From contig NZ_CP102451.1 of NCBI RefSeq assembly GCF_024637875.1, positions 1,243,001 to 1,307,000 on the forward strand: DNA of 64,000 bases, in the 5' to 3' direction. The position numbers and the translations under genes are program-made. The notes beneath the pieces were generated by a model. It ran no database searches. It saw only the letters and a list, made by a program, of their open reading frames with translations, and was not told where the DNA came from. This DNA is from Vagococcus luciliae. Lineage in GTDB: Bacteria; Bacillota; Bacilli; Lactobacillales; Vagococcaceae. Below are positions 40,006 to 49,773 of this stretch, in pieces. Each line of letters starts with the position of its first letter. The first letter of the stretch is position 1.

Positions 40006-41283
40006 ATGAAAAAATTAATTATAAATGGTGGAAAAAAATTAAAAGGCACGGTCACAATTAGTGGTGCTAAAAATAGTGCTGTTGCTTTAATCCCTGCAGC
40101 TATTTTAGCTGACACTCCTGTTATTTTAGAAGGAGTACCTGATATTAAGGATGTGCACTCTTTAAAAGAAATTTTAGAAATTATGGGTGTGAAAGTAACT
40201 TTTGATAATCATACCATGACAATTGATCCAACCAATATGGTATCCATACCAATGCCAAGTGGAAAAATTAATAGCTTACGTGCCTCATATTATTTTATGG
40301 GAGCTTTACTAGGTAAATTTGGTGAAGGTGTTGTTGGTCTTCCAGGTGGCTGTTATTTAGGACCAAGGCCTATCGATTTACATATCAAAGGGTTTGAATC
40401 ACTTGGAGCTGAAGTAACAACTGAACATGGAGCAACTTACTTAAAATCACCAAATGGATTAGAAGGAACTCGCATATACATGGATATGGTCTCTATTGGA
40501 GCAACGATTAATGTCATGTTAGCTGCGGTAAAAGCAAAAGGTCGAACAGTTATTGAAAATGCCGCAAGAGAGCCTGAAATTATTGATGTGGCAACATTAT
40601 TAAATAACATGGGAGCTAAAATTCGTGGCGCTGGTACGAATGAACTTCGGATTGATGGTGTGACAGAATTAAAAGGATGTCGTCATTCAATTATTCCAGA
40701 TCGTATCGAAGCAGGGACTTATTTATCAATGGCAGCTGCTCATGGTGATGGTGTTGTAGTCCAAAATGTTATTTATGAGCATTTAGAAAGTTTTATCTCA
40801 AAATTAGAAGAAATGGGTGTGCCAATGACTGTTCGTGAAGATAGTATTGAAGTACATCCAGCTAAAAACCTAAAACCAATCAACGTTACAACGGTTCCTT
40901 ATCCAGGATTTGCTACAGATTTGCAACAGCCTATTACCCCCCTATTATTAAAAGCCAATGGAAAAAGTATTGTGACAGATACTATTTATGAACAGCGAGT
41001 CAATCATATTCCAGAATTAGTCCGCATGGGAGCAAACGCAAGTATTGAAGGAAAAATGATCGTATTAAATGGTCAAGATGATTTAGAGCTTGTAGGAGCA
41101 GACGTTACGGCGAGTGATTTACGTGCAGGTGCTTGTTTGGTAACTGCTGGTATCATGGCAAGCGGAACAACTCGTATTTCTAATGTGGATAATATTTTAC
41201 GTGGGTATGATAATATCATTGATAAATTAACAAATCTAGGTGCTGATATCCATATGGAAGAAGGCACGGATAAAGAGGGATAA
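40006..41283 (+). CDS. murA: UDP-N-acetylglucosamine 1-carboxyvinyltransferase (MurA2/MurZ paralogue)
   Basis: MurA adds enolpyruvate to UDP-GlcNAc, the first committed step of peptidoglycan synthesis and the target of fosfomycin. The 425 aa show [21 protein letters not shown], the active-site Cys in [13 protein letters not shown] (~residue 118), [11 protein letters not shown] and GFATDLQQP. The Cys is intact, so fosfomycin binding is expected. Low-GC Gram-positives have two MurA enzymes; location between fba and rho identifies this as the second (MurZ/MurAB) copy. The ribosome site (GAGG) is weak and distant, with a hairpin in the leader. rho starts 1 base after its stop. Confidence 0.96.
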   Translation: MKKLIINGGKKLKGTVTISGAKNSAVALIPAAILADTPVILEGVPDIKDVHSLKEILEIMGVKVTFDNHTMTIDPTNMVSIPMPSGKINSLRASYYFMGALLGKFGEGVVGLPGGCYLGPRPIDLHIKGFESLGAEVTTEHGATYLKSPNGLEGTRIYMDMVSIGATINVMLAAVKAKGRTVIENAAREPEIIDVATLLNNMGAKIRGAGTNELRIDGVTELKGCRHSIIPDRIEAGTYLSMAAAHGDGVVVQNVIYEHLESFISKLEEMGVPMTVREDSIEVHPAKNLKPINVTTVPYPGFATDLQQPITPLLLKANGKSIVTDTIYEQRVNHIPELVRMGANASIEGKMIVLNGQDDLELVGADVTASDLRAGACLVTAGIMASGTTRISNVDNILRGYDNIIDKLTNLGADIHMEEGTDKEG

Positions 41284-41284
41284 T

Positions 41285-42556
41285 ATGCGTGATTATTTAA
41301 CAATGGGTGAATTAGAACATAAAACCCTAAAAGAAATTTATGCTTATGCAAAAGATTTTAAGATACCTTATTATAGTCAAATGAATAAAAAAGAATTATC
41401 ATTGGCTGTCATTCGTGCGCAAGCAGAAAAACAAGGCTTTTTTATGGTAGAAGGTGTATTAGATATTGTATCAAATGATGGATATGGCTTTTTACGACCT
41501 ATTAACTATACACCAAGTAAAGAAGATATCTATATTTCCTCATCACAAATTAGACGATTTGGATTACGAAACGGGGATAAAGTATCAGGAAAAGCAAGAC
41601 CACCAAAAGAGAGCGAGCGTTATTATGGATTAATGCACGTTGAAACAGTTAATGGAAGAAATCCAGAAGATGCAAAACAACGCCCACACTTTCCTGCATT
41701 AACAGCTCTTTATCCGGATAGTCAAATTGTTTTAGAAACCACTAAAACAGATCTTTCTACACGAATGATAGACTTATTCGCACCGGTTGGTTTTGGCCAG
41801 AGAGGTCTAATTGTGGCACCACCAAAAGCTGGGAAAACAAGTGTCATTAAGGAAATTGCGAATGGCATTTCTAAAAATTATCCGGATGTTGAATTGATTG
41901 TGTTATTAATAGACGAACGACCTGAAGAAGTAACGGACATTGAAAGAAGTGTTGATGGAGAAGTGGTTTCTTCTACTTTTGATCAAATGCCTGAAAATCA
42001 TACACGTGTCGTTGAGTTAGTCCTTGACAGAGCATTAAGGTTAGTTGAGGATAAACGTGATGTGGTGATTTTAATGGATAGTATTACGCGTTTGGCAAGA
42101 GCATACAACTTAGTTATACCACCAAGTGGACGCACACTCAGTGGGGGGATTGATCCTGCAGCATTTTATAAACCAAAACGTTTCTTTGGAGCTGCACGAA
42201 ATATTGAAGAAGGCGGCAGCTTAACTATTCTAGCGACCGCTTTAGTTGATACAGGAAGTCGAATGGATGATGTTATCTATGAAGAATTCAAAGGAACAGG
42301 TAATATGGAGCTTCATCTATCTAGAGAGTTATCTGAAAGACGAGTATTTCCAGCGATTGATATCAAGCGATCTGGTACAAGACGTGAAGAATTGTTAATG
42401 TCACCTGAACATTTGGAAGAGATATGGAAATTACGCCGTCATATGAAAGGTGATTCAATTAACGCAACCAACCAGCTATTAAACTTTTTAAAGAAAACAA
42501 AGAATAATACGACATTTTTTGAGTCGTTTAAAGACGTTTCTTTTTTAAAAAAATAA
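41285..42556 (+). CDS. rho: Transcription termination factor Rho
   Basis: Rho is the hexameric RNA-dependent ATPase that ends transcription. The 423 aa show the N-terminal Rho_N helices, the cold-shock-like RNA-binding domain ([17 protein letters not shown]) and the ATPase with Walker [10 protein letters not shown] (~178). Walker [17 protein letters not shown] and the Q/R-loop region ([12 protein letters not shown]) follow. ATG 41285 is preceded by GAGGG within the murA end. Cotranscribed with murA. Confidence 0.97.
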   Translation: MRDYLTMGELEHKTLKEIYAYAKDFKIPYYSQMNKKELSLAVIRAQAEKQGFFMVEGVLDIVSNDGYGFLRPINYTPSKEDIYISSSQIRRFGLRNGDKVSGKARPPKESERYYGLMHVETVNGRNPEDAKQRPHFPALTALYPDSQIVLETTKTDLSTRMIDLFAPVGFGQRGLIVAPPKAGKTSVIKEIANGISKNYPDVELIVLLIDERPEEVTDIERSVDGEVVSSTFDQMPENHTRVVELVLDRALRLVEDKRDVVILMDSITRLARAYNLVIPPSGRTLSGGIDPAAFYKPKRFFGAARNIEEGGSLTILATALVDTGSRMDDVIYEEFKGTGNMELHLSRELSERRVFPAIDIKRSGTRREELLMSPEHLEEIWKLRRHMKGDSINATNQLLNFLKKTKNNTTFFESFKDVSFLKK

Positions 42557-42570
42557 ATTGCTAAAATAGT

Positions 42571-42600
42571 TTGAACATGTTACTATAGTATCGTTATAAT
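42571..42600 (+). promoter_or_regulatory. Promoter of rpmE2
   Basis: TTGAAC (42571-42576), 18-base spacer, TATAAT (42595-42600). Confidence 0.7.
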
Positions 42601-42646
42601 AATAACTCTGTTTCAGCAAATGAATCAGGGCAAAGGAGAGAGAAAT

Positions 42647-42910
42647 ATGAAACAAGGAATTCATCCAGAATATCATCCAGTAGTATTTATGGACTCACAA
42701 ACAGGGTTCAAATTCTTATCTGGATCAACTAAAACATCTGAAGAAACTGTTGAATGGGAAGATGGTAACACATACCCAGTCATCCGTGTGGAAATCACAT
42801 CAGATTCACATCCATTCTATACAGGACGTCAAAAATTTACACAAGCAGACGGCCGTGTGGATCGTTTCAACAAAAAATATGGTCTCAAAGACGAAAACGC
42901 TGCAGAATAG
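42647..42910 (+). CDS. rpmE2: 50S ribosomal protein L31 type B
   Basis: The 87-aa ribosomal protein starts [16 protein letters not shown] and lacks the CxxC zinc pairs of type A L31, so it is the zinc-independent form. ATG 42647 has AAAGGAGAG upstream; an earlier in-frame ATG (42620) lies before the ribosome site. In many bacteria type B L31 replaces the zinc form under zinc limitation; whether a type A copy also exists lies outside this window. Confidence 0.96.
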   Translation: MKQGIHPEYHPVVFMDSQTGFKFLSGSTKTSEETVEWEDGNTYPVIRVEITSDSHPFYTGRQKFTQADGRVDRFNKKYGLKDENAAE

Positions 42911-42922
42911 TCTTCAGTGTCG

Positions 42923-42959
42923 AAAAGATTTCTGGTATTTTATCAGGAGTCTTTTTTTT
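42923..42959 (+). terminator. Terminator after rpmE2
   Basis: AAAAGATTTCTG / CAGGAGTCTTTT (two G-U pairs) with an 8-9-nt loop and a long T run. Confidence 0.8.
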
Positions 42960-42977
42960 ATTGAAAGGATTGGTGAA

Positions 42978-43373
42978 ATGAATTATTCAACAGATAATCA
43001 ACAATTTAGAATAGTAATATGGATTGAACATAACGATCATTGTTTGGTTACCACCAATAAAGATGGTGACAAACATCTTCTTGAAGTACAACCTGAATTT
43101 GCAGAAACAACACTTGAAGCAATTGAAAGATATGGTAAAGATATATTAGATTTATCATTTGAAACAATTGAATATGTCGATATTGTTGAGCAAACGACTC
43201 ATCAACATTTTGAACAAACCGAAACATTATTTTTATATCGTGCTGTGATAAGTGAACAGGAAGTATTACCTAAATTGACCCAAAGTCAAATTATATTTTG
43301 GTTGCCTATTGAAAAAGTAAGACAAAACGTTTCTATTAATTTTTTATCAAAATTTACTAAAGTAAAAAAATGA
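42978..43373 (+). CDS. Uncharacterised 131-aa protein, possibly Nudix-like without the motif
   Basis: I do not firmly recognise this family. The 131-aa product is soluble and acidic. The pattern of strands (FRIVIWIEHNDHCLVTT near the start, LFLYRAVISEQE and IIFWLPIEKV late) around a helix (ETTLEAIERYGKDIL) resembles the layout of a Nudix fold. The diagnostic Nudix box (Gly-x5-Glu-x7-Arg-Glu) is absent. If related, it would be a binding or inactive member. ATG 42978 follows AAAGGA by 8 bases. It lies between rpmE2 and nadE with its own space; partner genes are not obvious. Confidence 0.7.
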   Translation: MNYSTDNQQFRIVIWIEHNDHCLVTTNKDGDKHLLEVQPEFAETTLEAIERYGKDILDLSFETIEYVDIVEQTTHQHFEQTETLFLYRAVISEQEVLPKLTQSQIIFWLPIEKVRQNVSINFLSKFTKVKK

Positions 43374-43431
43374 TAGTATGTCATTTGTTTTTTTGTGGTA
43401 AAATATGGGTTAAATGTAAGGAGAGATGGAT

Positions 43432-44265
43432 ATGACAGAGTTACAACAATTGATTATAAGAAATTTACAAGTTAAGCCACATATAAATGCTAAGGAAGAA
43501 ATTGCCATACGTGTAGCATTTTTAAAAGACTATATGAAAAAACACCCTTTTTTACATACTTATGTATTAGGGATTAGTGGTGGACAAGACTCCACTCTTG
43601 CTGGGAAATTAGCACAATTAGCTATGACTGAATTAAGGGATGAAACAGGAAATAGTGCTTATCAATTTATTGCGGTACGATTACCATATGGTATTCAAAA
43701 TGATGAGGAAGATGCTAAAAAAGCACTAGAATTTATTCAACCTGATAAATCAGTTGTCGTAAATGTGAAACCAAGCGTGGATGCATTAGTGAATGAGTTG
43801 AAAGAGCACTCACAAATCAACATTAATGATTTTAATAAAGGAAATATTAAAGCTCGTCAACGTATGGTGGCTCAATATGCCATTGCTTCTCAAGAAAATG
43901 GTGCAGTAATTGGAACGGATCATGCAGCAGAAAATTTGACAGGTTTCTTTACCAAATTTGGTGATGGAGCAGCAGACATTTTACCATTATTTGGTTTAAA
44001 TAAACGTCAAGGTAGAACATTATTAAAAGAATTAAATGCCGATAAGTCCTTATATGAAAAAATTCCAACGGCTGATTTAGAAGAAAATAAACCGATGATT
44101 TCTGATGAGGACGCGCTAGGGGTAACTTATGAAGCAATAGATAACTATTTAGAGGGTAAACAAGTAAGCGATGAAGATAGAAAAACGATTGAAACATGGT
44201 ATAAAAAAGCGGAGCACAAACGTCATTTACCGATTACATTAGGAGACACATTTTGGAAAGAGTAA
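43432..44265 (+). CDS. nadE: Ammonia-dependent NAD+ synthetase
   Basis: NadE makes NAD+ from deamido-NAD+, ATP and ammonia. The 277 aa show the PP-loop [19 protein letters not shown] (~45), [36 protein letters not shown] and LGDTFW at the end. There is no glutaminase domain, so it uses free ammonia. ATG 43432 is 8 bases after AAGGAG; ATG 43426 is too close. It overlaps the next gene by 13 bases. Confidence 0.97.
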   Translation: MTELQQLIIRNLQVKPHINAKEEIAIRVAFLKDYMKKHPFLHTYVLGISGGQDSTLAGKLAQLAMTELRDETGNSAYQFIAVRLPYGIQNDEEDAKKALEFIQPDKSVVVNVKPSVDALVNELKEHSQININDFNKGNIKARQRMVAQYAIASQENGAVIGTDHAAENLTGFFTKFGDGAADILPLFGLNKRQGRTLLKELNADKSLYEKIPTADLEENKPMISDEDALGVTYEAIDNYLEGKQVSDEDRKTIETWYKKAEHKRHLPITLGDTFWKE

Positions 44266-46106
44266 AACGACATCAAAAAAAACACTGGGCTAAGCGATTT
44301 ATCACGCACCCTCTTACAAAAATACTGTTAACCTTAATGATTGTTTATGTTAGTAATTTCTATTTACAATTAAGTCAAAATACTTGGAGCCTGTCTTTAG
44401 CATGGAAGTTTGCGATGGAGTGGCATGTTGAAAAATTTTTATTAGGCACGTTAGTTTTGTTACTATTAGATATTTTTTTAATCAGTTTAAGTGGCTCATT
44501 TTTGGTAGGAAATATCATTTATATCACGAGTATTGGGTTACTTGGTATTGCTAATAGTCAAAAAATGGCATTGAGGATGGAACCTATCTATCCAGATGAT
44601 TTGAAAATGATTTTTGAGTTTACGATGATGAAGGATATTGTAGGAACACCCTATTTTATTTTGGCTTTAATACTGATTGGATTAGCTCTATTAGGCCTTT
44701 TATATGCCATTTATCGATCAATTCGTCTAACAAAACGTCAACAAATTATTCGCCTTTTTTGTTTTTTAATCTCAGTTAGTGGGTTATTTTATGTAAGCTT
44801 ATTTAATCAACCAAATAATTTATTGCGAAAAGCGTATAATAAAACAGCGCTCTGGATACCATATAGTCAAAAAATGAATTATTATAACACAGGATTTATG
44901 GGTGGCTTTTTATATAACTTAAAAGTTGAAGCAATGGACGAGCCAAAAAATTATTCAAAAGAAGAAATAGATAACATTGTTTCTAAATACAACAAACTAG
45001 CAAAAAGTAAAAATGCTACCAAAAAATATCAAGACAAACCCAATGTCGTGTTTGTTATGTCTGAAAGTTTTTCTGATCCAGATAAGTTAGATGGTATTAA
45101 ACTAAATAAAAGCCCCATTACAGACTTTAGAGAGGTAGCGCGTCAGTCTGTATATTCTGGTGACATGTTGTCTCAAAATTATGGTGGTGGGACAGCGAAT
45201 ATTGAATTTGAAGCGTTGACAGGTATTTCGATGGCATTATTAAACCCACAAATGACGACACCTTACACGATGATGCTTCCAAAGAAAACAGAATTTCCAT
45301 CTATTGTGTCGAGTTTAGAACAACAAGATTATCAAACAGTTGCCATTCACCCATATAATACATCGATGTATAAACGAAAAGATGTTTACAATGTTTTAGG
45401 ATTTAATCAGTTTTTAGATGAAAATATGATGACGCATAAAGATAAATTATCCGATAATGGCTATATTTCGGATGAGTCAGCTTTTAATGATGTACTAGAT
45501 ATTATAAAAAACTCTGACAAAGCGTCGTTTGTCCATCTTGTGACAATGCAAACGCATATGCCATATAATAATAAATACACGGATTCACCTTATACTTTGA
45601 CAAACTCAGCATCTAGCGCTTCGATTGATAATTATGCGTTGGATATTTCATACACATCAAAAGCATTGAAACAATTTATCGATGAAGTCAATAAATTGGA
45701 TAGGCAAACAATTGTTGTATTCTGGGGTGATCATTTACCGTCAATTTACCCAGACGATATTGTAGAAAAAAATAATCCATTTACAACACATTTAACGGAA
45801 TATTTGATTTATGATACTTTAAATAAAACGATTCATCACCAAGAAGTGATGAGCCCATTTTATTTTTCCAGCTTGATTACTGATTTTTCATCTGTTGAGC
45901 AGACAGGATTCAATGCTATGTTATTGGAGTTACAAAAAATTCTTCCGGCATTTGAAAAGCAAATGTATTATGTTAATGGAAAATGGGAAAAAGAAGTTTC
46001 TCTCACTAAAGAAGAAAGAGAGTTATATGAAGCCTACCAAATGATTGTTTATGATTTGGTTTCTGGTGAAAAATATGGTCAACAAATTTTTGATGTTCAA
46101 TCATAA
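44253..46106 (+). CDS. LTA synthase family membrane sulfatase-fold protein
   Basis: A 617-aa protein with five or so N-terminal transmembrane helices (~20-40, 60-95, 125-155, 165-185). A large extracytoplasmic alkaline-phosphatase/sulfatase-fold domain follows. In that domain [17 protein letters not shown] (metal Glu, ~270) and [17 protein letters not shown] (candidate nucleophile Thr, ~311) match the LtaS plan, as do [12 protein letters not shown] and FWGDHLPS (Asp-His). LtaS-like enzymes transfer glycerol phosphate from phosphatidylglycerol to lipoteichoic acid or other surface glycans; the acceptor here is uncertain and a canonical LtaS may lie elsewhere. The start is TTG 44253, 6 bases after AGGAGA, within the end of nadE. 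Confidence 0.85.
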   Translation: MERVKRHQKKHWAKRFITHPLTKILLTLMIVYVSNFYLQLSQNTWSLSLAWKFAMEWHVEKFLLGTLVLLLLDIFLISLSGSFLVGNIIYITSIGLLGIANSQKMALRMEPIYPDDLKMIFEFTMMKDIVGTPYFILALILIGLALLGLLYAIYRSIRLTKRQQIIRLFCFLISVSGLFYVSLFNQPNNLLRKAYNKTALWIPYSQKMNYYNTGFMGGFLYNLKVEAMDEPKNYSKEEIDNIVSKYNKLAKSKNATKKYQDKPNVVFVMSESFSDPDKLDGIKLNKSPITDFREVARQSVYSGDMLSQNYGGGTANIEFEALTGISMALLNPQMTTPYTMMLPKKTEFPSIVSSLEQQDYQTVAIHPYNTSMYKRKDVYNVLGFNQFLDENMMTHKDKLSDNGYISDESAFNDVLDIIKNSDKASFVHLVTMQTHMPYNNKYTDSPYTLTNSASSASIDNYALDISYTSKALKQFIDEVNKLDRQTIVVFWGDHLPSIYPDDIVEKNNPFTTHLTEYLIYDTLNKTIHHQEVMSPFYFSSLITDFSSVEQTGFNAMLLELQKILPAFEKQMYYVNGKWEKEVSLTKEERELYEAYQMIVYDLVSGEKYGQQIFDVQS

Positions 46107-46137
46107 TCATGAATTTTTTAAGAAAATAGTGAATTAA

Positions 46138-46166
46138 TTGTAAGTTAAAAATTTTCATGATATAAT
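46138..46166 (+). promoter_or_regulatory. Promoter of the riboswitch-controlled ATPase
   Basis: TTGTAA (46138-46143), 17-base spacer, TATAAT (46161-46166) with TG extension (46158-46159). It starts RNA just before the aptamer. Confidence 0.8.
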
Positions 46167-46180
46167 CAATTTGAATTATT

Positions 46181-46307
46181 CATAAGGGAGTAACTGGCAG
46201 TTCTACATACTGCGGTAATGCCACCAATCGAAATCACTACGTATTTCTGGTGTTACCTTAAATAGTGAGACTTATGTATGTAGTTAAGCATACATAGGTC
46301 TTTTTTT
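46181..46307 (+). ncRNA. yybP-ykoY (Mn2+) riboswitch with expression platform
   Basis: The leader has the yybP-ykoY layout. A 5' P1 strand CATAAG runs into GGGAGTAACTGGC. A first-arm loop TTCTACATACTGC follows, then a second hairpin closed by CACCA / TGGTG, TTACCTT, and the 3' strand GTGAGACTTATG. P1 is CATAAG (46181-46186) with CTTATG (46271-46276). The same CTTATG is also used by the downstream terminator stem, so ligand-stabilised P1 would prevent termination. The class is known to sense Mn2+ and often controls P-type ATPases and Mn exporters, which fits the gene behind it. Confidence 0.88.
46269..46307 (+). terminator. Riboswitch expression-platform terminator
   Basis: GACTTATGTATG / CATACATAGGTC (one G-U) with an 8-nt loop and seven T. 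It shares six bases with the aptamer P1, so the two structures exclude each other. Confidence 0.92.
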
Positions 46308-46348
46308 ATTTGACTTATGTATAGCGACAAATAAAAGGAGGAAAAGAG

Positions 46349-49021
46349 ATGTCAGAGCAAAAAAAGAAGCAGTTAAATGACGCTTTTTATGTGGAAGATG
46401 AAAAGCAAGTGTTAGAAAAACTGCAAACAACAACTCAAGGGTTGAGTACTGCTGAAGCAGAAAAACGCCTTAAGGAGTATGGTCATAATCAATTGGATGA
46501 AGGGAAGAAAAAAAGTTTATTTAGTAAATTTTTAGACCAATTCAAAGATTTTATGATTATTATTTTATTAGCAGCAGCTGTCCTTTCATTTTTCATGGGC
46601 GATCAAGTTGAGGCTATCATGATTATTGTCGTAGTTTTCATCATGGCAATATTTGGTGTTTTCCAAGAGTCAAAAGCAGAAGAAGCAATTGAAGCGTTAA
46701 AAGATATGTCAACACCTAATGCTAATGTTCGTCGTGACAACACAACGAAAACAGTGAAAAGTCCGGATTTAGTTCCTGGTGATATTGTGTTACTTGAAGC
46801 AGGTGATGTGATTCCAGCAGATATGCGTTTGATTGAAACAGCGTCATTAAAAATTGAAGAAGCAGCATTAACTGGTGAGTCTGTACCCGTTGAAAAAGAA
46901 GCTGTTGTGTTAGAAAAAGAAGATATTGGTATTGGCGATCGAATCAATATGGCTTATATGAATAGTAATGTGACATATGGTCGTGGAGTGGGTGTTGTAA
47001 CTGGTACAGGTATGAATACAGAAGTTGGTAAGATAGCTAATATGTTAGCGCAAGCTGACGAAACAAATACACCATTAAAAGAAAATCTAAATAAATTAGG
47101 TAAAGTTTTATCTATAGCTATTATATTTATCTGTATTGTGATGTTTGGTGTTGGGATGTTACGTGGTGGACATGATTGGATGGATATGCTGTTAACATCT
47201 GTTTCATTAGCTGTTGCAGCTATTCCAGAAGGATTACCAGCGATTGTAACGATTATTTTAGCTTTAGGAACACAAAAAATGGCTAAACGTAATGCATTGG
47301 TAAGAAAATTACCAGCTGTTGAAACATTAGGTAGTACTGATATTATCTGTTCAGATAAAACTGGTACATTGACGTTAAACCAAATGACAGTTGAGGAAGT
47401 CTTTACAAATAATAAATCAATACGTGATTCAAAAGATATCTCTTTAGACAATACCACATTAAAAATTATGACATTTTGTAATGATACAAAAATTTCTGAT
47501 GATGGCACGCTAATTGGTGATCCAACTGAAACAGCTTTAGTTAAATATGGTGAAGATCGTGGATTTGATATTGCTAGTCAATTAAAATCAGAACCTCGTT
47601 TGGCAGAAGTCCCATTTGATTCTGATAGAAAATTGATGTCAACATTTCATAAATTATCAGATGGTCGTTTCTTTGTAGCAGTAAAAGGAGCCCCTGATGA
47701 GTTATTAAAACGTTGTACAACTTATGACGTTAATGGTGAAATCAAGTCAATGGATAAATCAGAAGAGGAATTAATTTTAAAAACTAACAAACAATTAGCG
47801 ACACAAGCGTTACGTGTACTTGCAATGGCTTATAAAATTGTTGATGATATTCCAAGCGAATTAACAAGTGAAAACGTCGAAAAAGACTTAATTTTCTCAG
47901 GTTTAGTTGGGATGATTGACCCAGAACGTAAAGAAGCAGCAGAAGCTGTTCGAGTAGCCAAAGAAGCGGGTATTCGACCAATTATGATTACTGGTGACCA
48001 CAAAGACACAGCAGAAGCTATTGCCGTTCGTCTTGGTATTTTAAAAGAAGGTCAACATGATGCCGTTGTGACAGGTGGGGAATTAAATAATATGTCAGAT
48101 GAGCAGTTGGCTAATTCGATTGAAAAATACTCTGTTTATGCTAGAGTCTCTCCTGAACATAAAGTACGTATTGTTAAAGCTTGGCAAAAAGATGGAAAAG
48201 TAGTTGCGATGACAGGTGATGGTGTCAATGATGCACCAGCACTTAAGACAGCTGACATTGGTATAGGTATGGGAATTACTGGTACCGAAGTTTCTAAAGG
48301 GGCAAGTGATATGGTCCTAGCTGATGATAACTTTTCTACTATTATTGTTGCTGTTGAAGAAGGTCGTAAAGTATTCTCAAATATTCAAAAAACTGTTCAA
48401 TATTTACTTGCTGCAAACTTAGGGGAAGTATTAACCTTATTTATTGCGACAATGCTTGGTTGGGATACGCTTTTACCAGTCCACTTATTATGGATTAATG
48501 TTGTAACTGATACATTCCCTGCGATTGCATTAGGATTAGAACCTGCTGAAAAAGGTATTATGAAGTACAAACCACGTGGACGTGATTCTGATTTCTTTTC
48601 TGGTGGAGTGATGAGTAGTATTATTTATCAAGGAATTTTAGAAGCAGCTTTAACACTTGGTGTTTACATGTATGCTATTAATAACCCAGTTCATTCAAGT
48701 TATGATGCTATTCATGCTGATGCGTTAACTATGGCTTATGCTACACTTGGCTTAATTCAATTAATCCATGCCTTTAACGTAAAATCTGTTCATGAATCAT
48801 TATTTAAAGTAGGTGCATTTAGAAATAAAATCTTTAACTACGCGATTTTACTTTCATTTGTTTTATTAGCATCTACAATTGTGATACCTGGATTTAATGA
48901 TTTATTTAAAGTGGCTCATTTAGATGGACATCAATGGTTAGCTGTATTTATTGGATCATTTGCTATTTTACCAATTGTAGAATGTGTCAAATGGGTTCAA
49001 CGAAAAACGATTTATAAATAG
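46349..49021 (+). CDS. P-type cation-transporting ATPase (P2A, Ca2+/Mn2+ type), riboswitch-controlled
   Basis: An 890-aa P2-type ATPase with cation_ATPase_N, actuator TGES (~174), phosphorylation motif DKTGTLT (~335), KGAPDELL nucleotide-binding, TGDGVNDAPAL hinge, and about ten membrane helices. Ion-site helix 4 reads AAIPEGLPAIVT (Pro-Glu-Gly-Leu-Pro), and helix 6 has WINVVTDTFPAIALG (Asn-x4-Asp), both typical of Ca2+/Mn2+ pumps. AAAGGAGG precedes the ATG. Control by a Mn2+ riboswitch suggests that it exports Mn2+ or couples Mn2+ status to Ca2+ efflux, as for riboswitch-linked pumps in streptococci and lactococci; the transported ion is inferred. Confidence 0.93.
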   Translation: MSEQKKKQLNDAFYVEDEKQVLEKLQTTTQGLSTAEAEKRLKEYGHNQLDEGKKKSLFSKFLDQFKDFMIIILLAAAVLSFFMGDQVEAIMIIVVVFIMAIFGVFQESKAEEAIEALKDMSTPNANVRRDNTTKTVKSPDLVPGDIVLLEAGDVIPADMRLIETASLKIEEAALTGESVPVEKEAVVLEKEDIGIGDRINMAYMNSNVTYGRGVGVVTGTGMNTEVGKIANMLAQADETNTPLKENLNKLGKVLSIAIIFICIVMFGVGMLRGGHDWMDMLLTSVSLAVAAIPEGLPAIVTIILALGTQKMAKRNALVRKLPAVETLGSTDIICSDKTGTLTLNQMTVEEVFTNNKSIRDSKDISLDNTTLKIMTFCNDTKISDDGTLIGDPTETALVKYGEDRGFDIASQLKSEPRLAEVPFDSDRKLMSTFHKLSDGRFFVAVKGAPDELLKRCTTYDVNGEIKSMDKSEEELILKTNKQLATQALRVLAMAYKIVDDIPSELTSENVEKDLIFSGLVGMIDPERKEAAEAVRVAKEAGIRPIMITGDHKDTAEAIAVRLGILKEGQHDAVVTGGELNNMSDEQLANSIEKYSVYARVSPEHKVRIVKAWQKDGKVVAMTGDGVNDAPALKTADIGIGMGITGTEVSKGASDMVLADDNFSTIIVAVEEGRKVFSNIQKTVQYLLAANLGEVLTLFIATMLGWDTLLPVHLLWINVVTDTFPAIALGLEPAEKGIMKYKPRGRDSDFFSGGVMSSIIYQGILEAALTLGVYMYAINNPVHSSYDAIHADALTMAYATLGLIQLIHAFNVKSVHESLFKVGAFRNKIFNYAILLSFVLLASTIVIPGFNDLFKVAHLDGHQWLAVFIGSFAILPIVECVKWVQRKTIYK

Positions 49022-49027
49022 GGTGTT

Positions 49028-49060
49028 AAAACTATCCAATCTCTTTTGGGTAGTTTTTTT
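49028..49060 (+). terminator. Terminator after the first P-type ATPase
   Basis: AAAACTATCCAA / TTGGGTAGTTTT (one G-U) with a T run. Confidence 0.88.
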
Positions 49061-49067
49061 GTTTTTA

Positions 49068-49096
49068 TTGACAAACTAAAGGTATATATATAATAT
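49068..49096 (+). promoter_or_regulatory. Promoter of the 147-aa gene
   Basis: TTGACA (49068-49073) with TAATAT at spacing 17 (49091-49096); TATAAT at 49089 gives spacing 15. The leader to the gene is ~100 bases and holds no other clear structure. Confidence 0.6.
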
Positions 49097-49199
49097 TGAA
49101 TTAATGTGTTGCGATGTCTAATAGAGTTGTTGTAACTTATCCTTTAAAATTTATTTAAAAAAAGGTAAAATAAACAAGAATGATTGAAAGAGGGGAATT

Positions 49200-49643
49200 A
49201 TGTTGAAGAAACCAAATATAGGGCAATACTTACAGGTAATTAATGCCATTGTGACTGAATCTGAAAAAGTGGGAGAAAAAATGAATCCGTCATATGAAAT
49301 TATTCGTACGGCAATTGATGAGGGAAAATTATCAGATTTAACGGTTGAACAATTAACAGATATTAAGAGCCATTTTTCTGAAGGAACAGAAGAATATAGA
49401 GTAATGGAAAACACTTTAAGCCACTTAAAAGCACCTGTTAGAGTTTTAGGGATTCATAAAAAATTGGAAAAAGCATTTAAAGAATATGTTGAAGGCTGTC
49501 AAGAAATGATTGATTCGATTGATGCTGAAAATGCTAGAGTTGATAGCGAAGCATTTGATGTGTCAGAGGTTAAACAAGATGCAGCAACTGATGGTATTTC
49601 ATTCTGTATTCAACGTATTACTCAAATTATTTTGAATAAGTAG
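49200..49643 (+). CDS. Uncharacterised 147-aa helical protein
   Basis: I do not recognise the family. The 147-aa product has no signal peptide or membrane segment and looks all-helical and acidic: IGQYLQVINAIVTESEKVGEKMNPSYE, then DLTVEQLTDIKSHFSEGTEEY, then a second helical half HKKLEKAFKEYVEGCQEMIDSID. The ribosome site AGAGGGG lies 5 bases before the ATG. It has its own promoter and terminator and sits between two P-type ATPase genes with no visible functional link. Confidence 0.75.
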   Translation: MLKKPNIGQYLQVINAIVTESEKVGEKMNPSYEIIRTAIDEGKLSDLTVEQLTDIKSHFSEGTEEYRVMENTLSHLKAPVRVLGIHKKLEKAFKEYVEGCQEMIDSIDAENARVDSEAFDVSEVKQDAATDGISFCIQRITQIILNK

Positions 49644-49645
49644 TT

Positions 49646-49674
49646 AAAAAGAGATGAGAAATCGTCTCTTTTTT
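49646..49674 (+). terminator. Terminator after the 147-aa gene
   Basis: AAAAAGAGA / TCTCTTTTT stem with T run, directly after the stop. Confidence 0.8.
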
Positions 49675-49773
49675 AAATATATCTAAATAGTGACAAAATT
49701 AGTGTAACAAGCAGACAGTTTTTTTAATAAATGGTATTCTTATAGTATAAAAAGGTTTTAGGGGGAGGGTGCG

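Noticed and set aside
46603-47508. Reverse-strand frames within the first P-type ATPase
   Set aside because: They mirror a highly conserved coding region and show no ribosome site or recognisable domain.
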